Of a stretch of 64,000 nt of DNA, positions 1 through 10,415 are shown piece after piece. Both the position numbers and the translations under genes were made by a program. This stretch comes from Fredinandcohnia onubensis. GTDB taxonomy: Bacteria; Bacillota; Bacilli; Bacillales; Bacillaceae_L. The notes below the pieces were generated by a model. That model was given only the letters and a program-made list of their open reading frames with translations, was not told the DNA's origin and ran no database searches. The first letter of the stretch is position 1. Every line of letters begins with the position of its first letter. Where the stretch lies: NCBI RefSeq assembly GCF_031181385.1, contig NZ_JAPSKV010000004.1, forward strand, positions 124,001-188,000, written 5' to 3'.

Positions 1-185
1 TTTTCGTGGAGGAAAAAGATCAAATCCGTGTTCGCTTGCGTTCTAAGGGACCTGTGATTAACGGGGTGGCAAAAAAATATAACGGGGGTGGGCACCCACT
101 TGCATCGGGAGCTACCATTTACTCATGGCAAGAGGTCGAAAACGTTATCTCTGATTTACGGAAGGTTTGCAATCAGGTAAACTAA
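1..185 (+). CDS. nrnA: Oligoribonuclease / pAp phosphatase NrnA, C-terminal end (partial)
   Basis: Only the last 60 codons are present; the gene begins before the window and the reading frame enters at base 3. The visible part is a DHHA1 domain with the GGGHPLASGA signature that binds substrate in DHH/DHHA1 phosphoesterases. In Bacillus the gene next to ytrI-ytrH-dnaE is nrnA (ytqI), which degrades 2-5 nt RNA fragments and dephosphorylates pAp. The catalytic DHH half cannot be seen, so the name rests on this domain plus gene order. An intrinsic terminator follows four bases after the stop codon. Confidence 0.85.
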   Translation, partial: FVEEKDQIRVRLRSKGPVINGVAKKYNGGGHPLASGATIYSWQEVENVISDLRKVCNQVN

Positions 186-188
186 AAA

Positions 189-221
189 AATAAAGTCGCT
201 CCTTTTGCGTGCGACTTTATT
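189..221. terminator. Bidirectional intrinsic terminator between nrnA and the convergent small gene
   Basis: The arms TAAAGTCGC (191-199) and GCGACTTTA (211-219) form a perfect 9-bp stem, extended by A-T pairs, with A and T runs outside that can serve both strands. It separates nrnA from the convergent small gene. Confidence 0.85.
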
Positions 222-408
222 AGCTATCTACCTTAACTGGGATGAACCATGAACCTAGATCGGTTACTTCTTCAAGAACATTGAGACCTAATGCTTGAAT
301 TTCTTTTTTTAATGCATTTACAACTTCTGGGGATTCTGCATAAGCGGAGTACCCATTTTTGATCCTCGCCATTTTTTCATTTAATAATTTTCTCCGGTTA
401 ATATACAT
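220..408 (-). CDS. Small conserved Bacillaceae protein of unknown function (62 aa)
   Basis: A 62-residue basic to neutral soluble protein with no signal peptide or membrane segment. An excellent AAGGAGGG ribosome binding site lies just upstream of the ATG, which makes it a real gene despite its size. The stop codon overlaps the shared terminator stem. B. subtilis has a small gene (ytzJ) in the same interval between nrnA and ytrI, and this may be its counterpart, but I cannot confirm homology. The sequence reads as a small alpha/beta fold with a basic N-terminus; no function can be given. Confidence 0.7.
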   Translation of the reverse strand: MYINRRKLLNEKMARIKNGYSAYAESPEVVNALKKEIQALGLNVLEEVTDLGSWFIPVKVDS

Positions 409-524
409 AAATTCCCTCCTTATGTGTTTTCTTTTATTTTATTGCATTTTCGCCTAAAAATGCTACATTATTTTTAAATTTTCTAAAAATTAATACAAAT
501 TTGTAACGAAATATTCATTTTTCC

Positions 525-552
525 AAAAAACAAAAAGCCTCCGGAAGGAAGC
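525..552 (-). terminator. Intrinsic terminator of ytrH-ytrI
   Basis: On the minus strand GCTTCC, a TTCC loop and GGAGGC are followed by TTTTTG and another T run. It lies immediately downstream of the ytrI stop codon. Confidence 0.7.
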
Positions 553-556
553 TATG

Positions 557-1060
557 TTAGTTGACAAGTTCTATATTTAAAGAAATTTCAAGTGTTGTAT
601 CGACAAAAACTGTGTGTATTTTTAGCTTATATGTTTTGTCGCCCAATTCGTAATTCCTATTTTCAATCGTTCTAAATAGAAGGTCTTTGTTTTTGGATAA
701 TGTTTGGATATCCTGTCCAATTAAAGTGTTAAGGTCTTCGATTACAGCGGTTTTCATATGATGGAGATCGAGTGAACTGAGTTCTACTTTTTTTCTGTTT
801 GCAAACTCCACATTGAAATCTTGAATTTTTAGCTTGTTTTTATTTTCACTATTTAATTTTTTTATATCATCAATTAGTATGTCTTTATCATCTTCTAAAT
901 TTTTTATTTTGCTTTCCTGCTTTGTGATTAATTGAATCTGGTCTTCCTGCAGTACCCCAAACTGAAATAAAAAGACAAACCAACTGATCAAGGCACCTAT
1001 AGCAACGCCTGCGAAAAATCGTTGCCAGCCTGGTTTTTGATGATAAGGGGGGACTCTCAT
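557..1060 (-). CDS. ytrI: Sporulation membrane protein YtrI
   Basis: A 167-residue protein with a short cytoplasmic N-terminus, one transmembrane helix at about residues 16-33 (AGVAIGALISWFVFLFQF), a strongly charged coiled coil at about 40-85, and a C-terminal alpha/beta part. This is the architecture of YtrI, needed for efficient sporulation in Bacillus. The ATG at 1060 is preferred over an upstream one (1087) because AGGAG lies about 11 nt before it and because the ytrH stop codon overlaps it by one base (TAATG), a coupled two-gene arrangement. Family assignment combines topology, order next to ytrH and dnaE, and sequence recognition. Confidence 0.85.
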   Translation of the reverse strand: MRVPPYHQKPGWQRFFAGVAIGALISWFVFLFQFGVLQEDQIQLITKQESKIKNLEDDKDILIDDIKKLNSENKNKLKIQDFNVEFANRKKVELSSLDLHHMKTAVIEDLNTLIGQDIQTLSKNKDLLFRTIENRNYELGDKTYKLKIHTVFVDTTLEISLNIELVN

Positions 1061-1398
1061 TATGAGATATGCTCCTGGGTGAGCCATTCAATAATTCTCC
1101 ACCCGAACTGCGCTCCACCCATTGCAGAAACAATCAGCAGAAATTGTTTAAAAACATCTTTCGTTTGACCTAAAAATATTCCTCTTTCAAAACTATAAAA
1201 AGCATCAAATGTTCCACCAATTGCAGCAACAAGTGCCCAGATCTTTAACTTGCTGGCAACCGAATAGATTTCAGATAAAGGCGCTTGACCCGAAATGAAG
1301 GCACCGAGACCTCCGATAAGGGAACCACCTAAAAGTACCCCAAGCGCAATAAAAAAACTATGAATAAATGCAGGCATAAACGCCTCTTTTACTTCCAT
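1060..1398 (-). CDS. ytrH: Sporulation membrane protein YtrH
   Basis: A 112-residue membrane protein with a glycine-rich first helix (GVLLGGSLIGGLGAF) and further hydrophobic stretches, ending WLTQEHIS. It matches YtrH, a mother-cell sporulation protein made under SigE in B. subtilis. The ORF extends upstream to 1464, but the ATG at 1398 is chosen because GAAGGTG precedes it at good spacing and the extra residues are unlike the family. A SigE-type promoter lies 50-80 bases upstream. It is translationally coupled to ytrI. Confidence 0.87.
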   Translation of the reverse strand: MEVKEAFMPAFIHSFFIALGVLLGGSLIGGLGAFISGQAPLSEIYSVASKLKIWALVAAIGGTFDAFYSFERGIFLGQTKDVFKQFLLIVSAMGGAQFGWRIIEWLTQEHIS

Positions 1399-1447
1399 GT
1401 GGACACCTTCTTTTAAATATTTGTAAGTTGCGGAAGCTTTTATTACA

Positions 1448-1476
1448 TGTATATGGACAAACAATCCATTCTATGA
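1448..1476 (-). promoter_or_regulatory. Putative SigE promoter of ytrH-ytrI
   Basis: Read on the minus strand: TCATAGA (-35, 1470-1476), 14 bases, then CATATACA (-10, 1448-1455). This agrees with the SigE pattern TCATATT-N14-CATACAAT in its key ATA and CATA positions and spacing. It sits upstream of a gene known to be SigE dependent. Confidence 0.6.
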
Positions 1477-1567
1477 GTTTTGTTTTGCTTGTTTCATAAA
1501 TAGGTCTATAATTGAAGTATCAAATAGGTAAGGACGAAATTAATTAAATGAAAAAGGTGTGATTTGA

Positions 1568-4500
1568 TTGCCTTTTGTTCATCTTCAGGTTCAAAGTGCG
1601 TATAGCCTCTTATCAAGTGCTGCAAAAGTGGAAGCTTTGGTTGAAAAAGCGAGCAGCTTAGGGTTTAAAGCATTGGCATTAACCGATGAAAACATAATGT
1701 ATGGGGCGATAGCCTTTTATAAGCAATGCAGGAAACATGGGATTAAACCGATTATTGGCATGACCGCTTCGGTGTTAGCAGAAGAGGAACAAGGTCATGA
1801 AGTAGCTTATCCTGTAGTATTACTTGCAAAAAATAATAAAGGCTATCAAAATCTTTTAAAAATAAGTAGTGCGATTCAGACGAGATCAAAGGTTGGAATC
1901 CCAAGAAGATGGTTATCGCAATATCGTGAGGGATTAATTGGGATTTCTCCTGGTCGTGAAGGAGATATTGAACGAAGTATTAAGGACGGACATTATGAGG
2001 AAGCCATTCGACGAGCAAATTCTTATAAACAAATCTTTGAACAGGATAGTTTTTACTTAGCCGTTCAAAATCATAACTTGCGAGAGAATGTAGAGATTAA
2101 TCATAAACTATTCCAAATTGGAGCAGAACTAAACGTCCCATTGGTTGCTACTAACCAGGTTCAATACATCGAGCAAGGTGATTCATTTGCTCATGAATGC
2201 TTACTGTCGATTAAAAACAATACAAAACTATCAGACGAAAATCGAGTTGTTTTTCCAAGTAAGGAATATTACTTAAAGAGTCCATCACAGATGAGTGAGC
2301 TTTTTTCTGATACACCGGAGGTCCTTGAGAATACATTACGAATTGCTAAGGAATGTAATGTAGAAATTGAATTAGGGAAATTTGCATTACCTAAATATCC
2401 AGTTCCAAATGAAGAATCTGCAGCGGATTATTTATCACGAATATGTTTAAAAGGATTGCATGAAAGGTATCAAAATCCTACCGATGAACAGTTTGAACGA
2501 CTTCAATATGAGCTTCAAGTAATTAAAAAAATGAATTTTAGTGATTACTTCTTAATTGTTTGGGATTTTATGAAGTATGCTCATGAGAATGGAATACTGA
2601 CGGGTCCAGGAAGGGGTTCGGCTGCAGGTTCATTGGTGGCCTATGTATTACATATCACAGATGTTGATCCACTCGAACATCAATTATTATTTGAACGATT
2701 TTTAAACCCAGAACGAATTTCAATGCCTGATATTGATATTGATTTCCCAGATAATCGACGTGATGAAATGATTGAATATGTTTCAAAAAAATACGGCAGA
2801 CTCCACGTTGCGCAAATTATCACGTTTGGAACATTAGCTGCAAGAGCGGCATTACGTGATGTTGGAAGAGTAATGGGTATCTCTCCCAAGGAGGCCGATT
2901 TTCTTGCCAAACAGGTTCCTAGCAAGCTCGGAATTACACTTCAGCAAGCATACGAAGAATCGCAAGGGTTAAGGGACTATATTCAAAATATCGAAATTGG
3001 ACGAAAAATCTTTGAAACAGCCAAAAAAATTGAAGGTCTTCCTAGACATACTTCAACCCATGCGGCTGGTGTTGTGATTAGTGAACAGCCACTAACTGAT
3101 TTAATTGCTATTCAAGAAGGTCATAATGAAATCTATTTAACACAATTTCCGATGGAAGTGCTCGAAGAAATTGGGCTCTTAAAAATGGACTTCCTTGGAC
3201 TACGCAATTTGACGCTGATTGATAATATCCACTCCTTGATTCAACGGGGAACTGGAAAGAAATTGGATCTTTCTAGAATATCAATGAATGATCAAAAAAC
3301 ATTTGCATTGCTAGGTAAAGGAGATACAACTGGGGTATTCCAACTGGAGTCAAGTGGAATGCGAAGTGTTCTCGTAAGGCTACAGCCGAGTGAATTAGAG
3401 GATATTGTTGCTGTAAACGCCCTATATCGGCCAGGCCCAATGGAAAATATTCCACTTTATATTGCTAGGAAACATAAAAAAGAACCGATCCAATATCCAC
3501 ATCCAGACCTTGAACCCATACTTGAGAAGACATATGGTGTAATTGTGTATCAAGAGCAAATTATGCAGATTGCTTCTAAAATGGCTGGTTTTAGCCTTGG
3601 AGAGGCTGATTTACTGAGAAGAGCCGTAAGTAAAAAGAAAAAAGAAGTACTAGATAAAGAAAGACAGCATTTTGTGCAAGGGAGCTTAAAAAAGGGATAT
3701 ACCGATCAAACAGCAAATGAAATTTATGACTTAATCGTCCGGTTTGCCAATTATGGGTTTAACCGAAGCCATGCTGTAGCTTACAGTATGATCGCTTATC
3801 AGCTTGCCTATTTAAAAGCTAACTATCCACTCTATTTTATGGCTTCATTACTAACGAGTGTTATTGGCAATGATGACAAGCTCGGGCAATATATACGTGA
3901 ATCCAAACAAATGGGGATTACTATTTTGCCTCCATCTATTAATAAAAGCTACTATCCTTTTATTGTTGAGAAAAGAGCAATCCGCTTTAGTTTGGCGGGA
4001 ATTAAGAGTGTAGGGGTTGCAGCCTTAAAGGAAATTATTGAGACGAGAAAAGTTAAGCCTTATTCAGATCTCTTTGACTTTTGTGTCAGAACATCGATGA
4101 GGAGTATTAATCGTCGTACAATAGAGGCGTTAATTTGTTCGGGAGCTTTTGATGAATTTGGTGAACACCGAGCTACTCTATTAGCAACTTTAGATGTTGC
4201 GATCGAGCATGCTGAACTCGTGCGACCAAAAAATGATGAAAATCAAGTCGAGATGTTTTTTGAGGATGATTTTGGACTTAAACCAAAATATGTCGAGGTT
4301 GAACCATTTAAGGAAATGGAAAAACTTTGCTTTGAAAAGGATGCACTAGGCTTTTACTTATCAAGTCATCCAATTACTAGTTACTCTGCATATCTAAAGA
4401 AACACGGGGGAATCTCGATTTCTGAGGCTTCACTTTATCTACATCAAAATGTTGTTGTAGGTGGATTCATCACAAAAGAAAGAACGATTCGCACAAAAAA

Positions 4501-4939
4501 AGGTGAGGTCATGGCCTTTTTGACAATTAGTGATGAAAGCGGGGAATTAGAAGGCGTTGCATTTCCAAGAACCTACACACAGTCGGCAAAGCTTTTAAAA
4601 AATGATGCTTTAGTTTTACTAAAGGGTAAGCTTGAAAGTCGAAATAATCAACTACAGTTGATCATTAACCAGGCTGAGGCCTTACCCGATAAAGTAGAGA
4701 TGCCCGAAGATGCGAAAAAACTTTTTGTCAGAATGGAAAAAAAGGATCAAGCAGCTCAAGTGCTTGTAAACTTAAAAGGATTATTAAAGCAGTATCCTGG
4801 GGATACACCGGTGGTCCTGTATTATGAAGAAACACAAAAAACAATGCAGCTTCAACAAGAACTATGGGTTAGTCCTGATCAAGAATTTTTATCCGAAATA
4901 AGGGAATTGATGGGACCTCAAAATGTGGTGATTCACTAA
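1568..4939 (+). CDS. dnaE: DNA polymerase III subunit alpha DnaE
   Basis: A C-family replicative polymerase of 1123 residues, close to the 1115 of B. subtilis DnaE. It has an N-terminal PHP domain (about 1-210), the polymerase core with catalytic aspartates in PDIDIDF (D388, D390) and LLKMDFLGL (D541), a helix-hairpin-helix region, and a C-terminal OB fold starting near residue 960. It lacks the embedded proofreading exonuclease of PolC, so it is the DnaE type that extends primers on the lagging strand. The start is TTG with AAAGGTG upstream. It stands alone, diverging from ytrH. In the PHP domain some metal ligands look degenerate, as is common in Firmicute DnaE. Confidence 0.97.
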   Translation: MPFVHLQVQSAYSLLSSAAKVEALVEKASSLGFKALALTDENIMYGAIAFYKQCRKHGIKPIIGMTASVLAEEEQGHEVAYPVVLLAKNNKGYQNLLKISSAIQTRSKVGIPRRWLSQYREGLIGISPGREGDIERSIKDGHYEEAIRRANSYKQIFEQDSFYLAVQNHNLRENVEINHKLFQIGAELNVPLVATNQVQYIEQGDSFAHECLLSIKNNTKLSDENRVVFPSKEYYLKSPSQMSELFSDTPEVLENTLRIAKECNVEIELGKFALPKYPVPNEESAADYLSRICLKGLHERYQNPTDEQFERLQYELQVIKKMNFSDYFLIVWDFMKYAHENGILTGPGRGSAAGSLVAYVLHITDVDPLEHQLLFERFLNPERISMPDIDIDFPDNRRDEMIEYVSKKYGRLHVAQIITFGTLAARAALRDVGRVMGISPKEADFLAKQVPSKLGITLQQAYEESQGLRDYIQNIEIGRKIFETAKKIEGLPRHTSTHAAGVVISEQPLTDLIAIQEGHNEIYLTQFPMEVLEEIGLLKMDFLGLRNLTLIDNIHSLIQRGTGKKLDLSRISMNDQKTFALLGKGDTTGVFQLESSGMRSVLVRLQPSELEDIVAVNALYRPGPMENIPLYIARKHKKEPIQYPHPDLEPILEKTYGVIVYQEQIMQIASKMAGFSLGEADLLRRAVSKKKKEVLDKERQHFVQGSLKKGYTDQTANEIYDLIVRFANYGFNRSHAVAYSMIAYQLAYLKANYPLYFMASLLTSVIGNDDKLGQYIRESKQMGITILPPSINKSYYPFIVEKRAIRFSLAGIKSVGVAALKEIIETRKVKPYSDLFDFCVRTSMRSINRRTIEALICSGAFDEFGEHRATLLATLDVAIEHAELVRPKNDENQVEMFFEDDFGLKPKYVEVEPFKEMEKLCFEKDALGFYLSSHPITSYSAYLKKHGGISISEASLYLHQNVVVGGFITKERTIRTKKGEVMAFLTISDESGELEGVAFPRTYTQSAKLLKNDALVLLKGKLESRNNQLQLIINQAEALPDKVEMPEDAKKLFVRMEKKDQAAQVLVNLKGLLKQYPGDTPVVLYYEETQKTMQLQQELWVSPDQEFLSEIRELMGPQNVVIH

Positions 4940-4947
4940 TAAACCAC

Positions 4948-5010
4948 TTTACATGAACAGCAATTATGTTATATTGTAATAGAAAAGCGAAGTGGCCATA
5001 CCACTTATTT
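4948..5010 (+). promoter_or_regulatory. Probable malic enzyme promoter and leader hairpin
   Basis: TTTACA (4948-4953), a 16-bp spacer and TATATT (4970-4975) form a plausible SigA promoter. Directly downstream AAGTGG and CCACTT (4990-4995 and 5001-5006) form a 6-bp hairpin followed by ATTTTT, which may be the dnaE terminator or a weak attenuator. The rest of the interval up to the malic enzyme ribosome binding site shows nothing recognisable. Confidence 0.4.
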
Positions 5011-5150
5011 TTGATTAATTAGAAAATTCTATTTTTTAGTTTTATTCATAATGTGTTGGACAAGTTTTAACTACCTAATTAGTATGACAAACAACTCGTG
5101 GAAAATTGCTGCCACCAAGTTGTCTTTATAACAAGGAGTGAAATAGGGAA

Positions 5151-6380
5151 ATGACTCTAAGAGAAGAAGCTCTACATATTCATCAAATTCATAAGGGTAA
5201 GCTTGAATCAAAGTCAAAAGTTCCAGTAAGAAATGCAAAGGATTTAAGTTTAGCTTACTCACCGGGAGTAGCTGAACCGTGTAAAGCTATTTATGACGAT
5301 AAGTCTAAAGTGTATGAATACACAATGAAGGGGAATATGGTAGCAGTTGTATCTGATGGGACTGCTGTACTTGGATTAGGAAACATTGGTCCAGAAGCTT
5401 CTCTTCCTGTAATGGAAGGAAAAGCTGTGCTATTTAAGAGCTTTGCAGGAGTAGATGCATTTCCAATTTGCTTAAACACAACAGATGTTGACAAGATTGT
5501 GGAAACAGTTAAACTATTAGAGCCTACTTTTGGTGGAGTCAACCTAGAGGATATTGCAGCTCCAAATTGCTTTGTGATAGAAGAGCGTCTTAAGAAAGAA
5601 GCGAATATTCCAGTTTTTCATGATGATCAACATGGTACCGCAATTGTTACAGTAGCAGGATTAGTGAATGCATTAAAGCTAGTAGGCAAGAAAATGTCAG
5701 AAATAAAAGTAGTTGCAAATGGAGCAGGTGCTGCTGGTATAGCAATCATTAAGCTTTTATATCGCTATGGAGTCCGCGATATCATCATGTGTGACTCTAG
5801 AGGTGCTATATATGAAGGGCGCACCTTTGGAATGAATGATGTAAAAGCTGAGGTTGCAAAATATACAAACCGTAACCGTCTAGAAGGATCTCTTGCAGAT
5901 GTCCTTCAGGATGCTGATGTCTTTATTGGTGTGTCTGTTGCAGGAGCTCTAACAGCTGACATGGTAAAAACGATGAATCAAGACCCAATTATATTTGCTA
6001 TGGCAAATCCTAATCCTGAAATTATGCCAGATGAAGCATTAGAAGCGGGCGCTAAAGTTGTTGGTACAGGAAGATCAGATTTTCCAAACCAAGTAAACAA
6101 TGTTCTTGCATTTCCAGGAATTTTTAGAGGAGCTTTAGATGCTAGAGCAACTCATATAAATGAACAAATGAAGGTTGCTGCTGTAGAAGCAATTGCATCA
6201 TTGGTGAGCACTGAAGAACTACGTTCAGATTATGTAATCCCTGCACCATTTGACCCACGTGTTGCTCCTGCTGTTGCAGCAAGTGTGGCAAAGGCGGCTA
6301 TGGAAACAGGTGTAGCTAGAATCACTGTAAATCCAGAGGAAGTTGCTGAGAAGACACGTCGTTTAGCAATCATTGAATAA
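5151..6380 (+). CDS. ytsJ: NAD(P)-dependent malic enzyme
   Basis: A 409-residue short-type malic enzyme converting malate to pyruvate, CO2 and NAD(P)H. Visible signatures are AYSPGVAEPC near the N-terminus, GNIGPEASLPVMEGKA, the metal-binding FHDDQHGTAIV near residue 157, and a Rossmann GAGAAGIA near residue 190. By position after dnaE it corresponds to YtsJ, the NADP-preferring B. subtilis enzyme; cofactor choice cannot be read here. An AAGGAGTG ribosome binding site precedes the ATG. A GntR regulator follows at once, then accDA, which fits a role in supplying NADPH and pyruvate for fatty acid synthesis (inference). Confidence 0.95.
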   Translation: MTLREEALHIHQIHKGKLESKSKVPVRNAKDLSLAYSPGVAEPCKAIYDDKSKVYEYTMKGNMVAVVSDGTAVLGLGNIGPEASLPVMEGKAVLFKSFAGVDAFPICLNTTDVDKIVETVKLLEPTFGGVNLEDIAAPNCFVIEERLKKEANIPVFHDDQHGTAIVTVAGLVNALKLVGKKMSEIKVVANGAGAAGIAIIKLLYRYGVRDIIMCDSRGAIYEGRTFGMNDVKAEVAKYTNRNRLEGSLADVLQDADVFIGVSVAGALTADMVKTMNQDPIIFAMANPNPEIMPDEALEAGAKVVGTGRSDFPNQVNNVLAFPGIFRGALDARATHINEQMKVAAVEAIASLVSTEELRSDYVIPAPFDPRVAPAVAASVAKAAMETGVARITVNPEEVAEKTRRLAIIE

Positions 6381-6399
6381 TGGATTGGAAGAGGTTAAT

Positions 6400-7008
6400 G
6401 TGACATCTCCTAGCTCTAAGGTTTACATTGAAATTGTGAAGCAAATTAGGTCCATCATTCAAGATGATGGACTTTCCACTGGTGATAAAATTCCATCTGA
6501 GCGGGAACTTTCCGAACGTCTAAATGTAGGTCGTTCCTCTGTTCGGGAAGCACTAAGGTCATTGGAATTATTAGGACTCATTGAAACAAGAAGAGGGGAA
6601 GGTACTTTTTTAAAAGATTTCGGTGATCATCAACTGATTCATTTATTAGGTACCTTCATTATTCAAGGAGATAAAACAAAGGGAGATCTCCTTGAAACAA
6701 AACACACTCTCGAAAAATCATGTATCGAAATAGCTTGTCCTAAGATAAACGATGAGATGCTTACAGAGTTGGAAGAAAAGCTTTGGGATACTGAGGACCC
6801 TGAGGAATTCCTTTTTAAATCAATTGTAGAAGCGACGGATAATCGATTATTACTGCGAATATGGGTCGTCATATATGAATATGTCAAGTTTATTTATGAG
6901 GAACAGACTCATGTAATAAACAAAGAAGGCTTTGAAGAGTTAGTAGCCGGACTACGTGAAAAAAATGTGGCAAGAGCGTTATCTGCCTATGAAAAAATAA
7001 CATTGTAG
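6400..7008 (+). CDS. GntR-family (FadR subfamily) transcriptional regulator
   Basis: A 202-residue regulator with an N-terminal winged helix (about residues 25-80, including IPSERELSERLNVGRSSVREAL) and a helical C-terminal domain of the FCD type. The ORF can be read from a TTG at 6373 overlapping the malic enzyme, but GTG at 6400 has GAAGAGG at proper spacing and gives the normal N-terminus. It sits 19 bases after ytsJ and 197 bases before accD, so it is probably co-transcribed with ytsJ and may sense a metabolite linking malate and fatty acid synthesis (inference). Other Bacillaceae have a similar gene here; B. subtilis does not. The FCD part is short (about 110 residues) and its metal ligands are unclear. 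Confidence 0.85.
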   Translation: MTSPSSKVYIEIVKQIRSIIQDDGLSTGDKIPSERELSERLNVGRSSVREALRSLELLGLIETRRGEGTFLKDFGDHQLIHLLGTFIIQGDKTKGDLLETKHTLEKSCIEIACPKINDEMLTELEEKLWDTEDPEEFLFKSIVEATDNRLLLRIWVVIYEYVKFIYEEQTHVINKEGFEELVAGLREKNVARALSAYEKITL

Positions 7009-7043
7009 GAATTTGTCGTATTTTTGTTGACATATTCCTACAA
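7003..7043. repeat. Inverted repeat at the end of the GntR regulator gene
   Basis: TTGTAGGAAT (7003-7012) and ATTCCTACAA (7034-7043) are perfect 10-bp arms, extended inward by TTGTC/GACA pairing. The left arm covers the regulator's stop codon. It is followed by A residues rather than T, so it is not a normal + strand terminator; it could be an operator or an RNA-processing hairpin. Confidence 0.5.
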
Positions 7044-7205
7044 AAAATAAGGAAGACATTCAGTAAAGTATAAGTACATGCTTTTTTGGCAACGAAGGAA
7101 GATATAAGATTTTCCTTTTTTTCGTTACACAACTTTTTGTCTTAATACAAGCAGATAAACTAAGTCGAAAAAGCTATTCCATTGAAAGTGTGAGGAGGTT
7201 CCTTT

Positions 7206-8069
7206 TTGCTAAAAGACTTTTTTGTAAAAAAGAAAAAATATGCTTCAATCCCTTCGGAACAAGCTAGACAAGATGTTCCAGAGGGCATTATGAGCAAATG
7301 TCCAAATTGTAAAAAAATAATGTACACAAAAGAATTAATGAAAAACGATAAAATTTGTATGAACTGTGACTATCACTATCAAATGACTGCATATGAAAGA
7401 ATCGATAGCTTACTTGATGAAGGCTCTTTTATCGAGCTCGATAAAGAAATGGTCTCTGAAAATCCACTAGGCTTTCCTGATTATCTTGGAAAGCTGAAGA
7501 AGGACCAAGATAAAACTGGTATTAATGAAGCGGTCGTAACCGGTGAAGGTACAATTGAAGGAAATCGTATCGTGATGGCGATTATGGATTCAAGCTTCCG
7601 TATGGGAAGTATGGGTTCTGTTGTTGGTGAGAAGATTACTAGGGCAATTGAAAAGGCGATGGAATTGAAGGTCCCATTTCTTATCTTCACAGCTTCTGGA
7701 GGAGCTAGAATGCAAGAAGGTGTTCTAAGCCTAATGCAAATGGCCAAAACAAGTTCCGCATTAAAACTATTTAGTGATCAAGGTGGCCTCATTATTTCGA
7801 TAATGACACACCCAACAACGGGTGGTGTATCTGCAAGCTTTGCATCATTAGGTGATTTTAATTTCGCAGAACCAGGTGCATTAATTGGATTTGCAGGTAG
7901 AAGAATCATTGAACAAACGATTCGCGAGGATCTCCCTGAAGACTTCCAAACAGCCGAGTTTTTATTAAAACATGGTCAGCTGGATGCTGTTATTCATCGT
8001 CAGGATTTAAAAGATACATTAGCAAATATAGTTGATATTCATACGAACGGGGGTGCGGTTAATTGGTAG
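7206..8069 (+). CDS. accD: Acetyl-CoA carboxylase carboxyltransferase subunit beta
   Basis: A 287-residue beta subunit of the carboxyltransferase that moves CO2 from biotinylated carrier protein to acetyl-CoA. A four-cysteine zinc ribbon is present (C32, C35, C51, C54), followed by the crotonase-fold core with [12 protein letters not shown] and [13 protein letters not shown]. The start is TTG with GTGAGGAGG at ideal spacing. The coding region overlaps accA by 7 bases, so the two subunits are translationally coupled for equal amounts. The upstream 197 bp hold an inverted repeat and a loose hairpin (around 7091-7125), but no clear promoter. Confidence 0.97.
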   Translation: MLKDFFVKKKKYASIPSEQARQDVPEGIMSKCPNCKKIMYTKELMKNDKICMNCDYHYQMTAYERIDSLLDEGSFIELDKEMVSENPLGFPDYLGKLKKDQDKTGINEAVVTGEGTIEGNRIVMAIMDSSFRMGSMGSVVGEKITRAIEKAMELKVPFLIFTASGGARMQEGVLSLMQMAKTSSALKLFSDQGGLIISIMTHPTTGGVSASFASLGDFNFAEPGALIGFAGRRIIEQTIREDLPEDFQTAEFLLKHGQLDAVIHRQDLKDTLANIVDIHTNGGAVNW

Positions 8070-9043
8070 GTGAACTAGAGTTTGAGAAACCAGTCGTGGA
8101 ATTAAAGAAAAAGATTACCGAGTTGAAAGAATTTACAAGTGATTCCAATATGGATTTAACAGATGAGATCTCAAAGCTTGAATCAAGACTTCAAAAACTG
8201 GAGAATGAAATTTATAGCCATTTAAAACCATGGGACCGTGTGCAAATTGCCCGTCATCCCGAGAGGCCGACCACCCTTGATTATATTGAACGTATCTTTA
8301 CTAATTTTTTCGAGTGTCATGGTGACCGTTACTATGGCGATGATGCTGCCATAGTTGGTGGTATTGCTAAGTACCACGGTTTACCTGTAACCGTAATTGG
8401 ACACCAACGAGGTAAAGATACAAAGGAAAATATCAGAAGAAATTTTGGAATGCCACATCCAGAAGGATATCGTAAGGCACTACGTTTAATGAAGCAGGCT
8501 GAAAAATTTAGCCGTCCAATCATATGTTTCATTGATACGAAGGGCGCATATCCAGGTAAAGCAGCCGAAGAACGTGGTCAAAGTGAGGCTATTGCAAAAA
8601 ACCTTTTTGAAATGGCAGGCTTAACTGTTCCTGTTATATGTATTGTAATAGGTGAAGGTGGAAGTGGTGGAGCACTTGCATTAGGTGTAGGAAATCAAAT
8701 TCATATGCTCGAGAACTCAACCTACTCTGTTATTTCTCCGGAGGGTGCTGCTGCATTACTTTGGAAAGATGCAGGGCTTGCCAAAAAAGCTGCAGAGTCT
8801 ATGAAAATAACAGCGCCAGACTTAAAAGAGCTAGGGGTTGTAGATGAAATCATCCCAGAAGTAAGAGGTGGGGCTCATAAGGATGTTGCAGAACAAGCAG
8901 CTTCCATCGATACCGTTCTCTTACAATCATTAAAAGAATTACGTAAATTTAACAAAGATGAGTTAGTTCAACAACGCTATCAAAAATATAAAAAGATAGG
9001 CCAATTTACAATAGCTGAAGAAGAGTTTATCGGAGTTCAGTAA
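8063..9043 (+). CDS. accA: Acetyl-CoA carboxylase carboxyltransferase subunit alpha
   Basis: A 326-residue alpha subunit partnering AccD. It has an N-terminal helical coiled segment (about residues 10-60), then the core with [31 protein letters not shown] and [14 protein letters not shown] that forms the acyl-CoA pocket. The start is TTG inside the end of accD, with GGGGGTG before it; the overlap argues for coupled translation. A hairpin terminator follows the stop codon, closing the accDA unit before pfkA. Confidence 0.97.
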   Translation: MVGELEFEKPVVELKKKITELKEFTSDSNMDLTDEISKLESRLQKLENEIYSHLKPWDRVQIARHPERPTTLDYIERIFTNFFECHGDRYYGDDAAIVGGIAKYHGLPVTVIGHQRGKDTKENIRRNFGMPHPEGYRKALRLMKQAEKFSRPIICFIDTKGAYPGKAAEERGQSEAIAKNLFEMAGLTVPVICIVIGEGGSGGALALGVGNQIHMLENSTYSVISPEGAAALLWKDAGLAKKAAESMKITAPDLKELGVVDEIIPEVRGGAHKDVAEQAASIDTVLLQSLKELRKFNKDELVQQRYQKYKKIGQFTIAEEEFIGVQ

Positions 9044-9052
9044 TCAAAGTGG

Positions 9053-9090
9053 ACGTGCATCTAACGAAATGTTTAGGGCACGTTTTCCTT
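9053..9090 (+). terminator. Probable intrinsic terminator of accDA
   Basis: ACGTGC (9053-9058) pairs with GCACGT (9078-9083), and the loop can fold further. TTTTCCTTTG follows. Confidence 0.6.
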
Positions 9091-9297
9091 TGTTTCCGCA
9101 GAATCAGGAGACGGTTGAATAAATCGAAATTTTCCGGAATTGAAATGAGATATTCAACTGATTATGATGAACATGTACAAAATATTCGAAATTCCCCTCA
9201 CAAAGTATTCTATTTAATTCTCGATTTTTCTACACAATTTCACAATTTTTTCTGTATTTATTACGTTAACTTAGTTGTTTTACTTATATATTAGTGT

Positions 9298-10340
<1,043 letters not shown>

Positions 10341-10415
10341 AATACATTTGAGAAAAATTCTTTTAGAAGTGTTGCTAATCGCTAATTTTGAGCGATTATA
10401 GAGGAGGAAAACGTA

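Noticed and set aside
888-1133. Minus-strand ORF overlapping ytrI and ytrH
   Set aside because: Out of frame with two well-supported genes on the same strand.
9049-9294. 81-aa ORF after accA
   Set aside because: No ribosome binding site, overlaps the accDA terminator, composition looks like translated AT-rich spacer.
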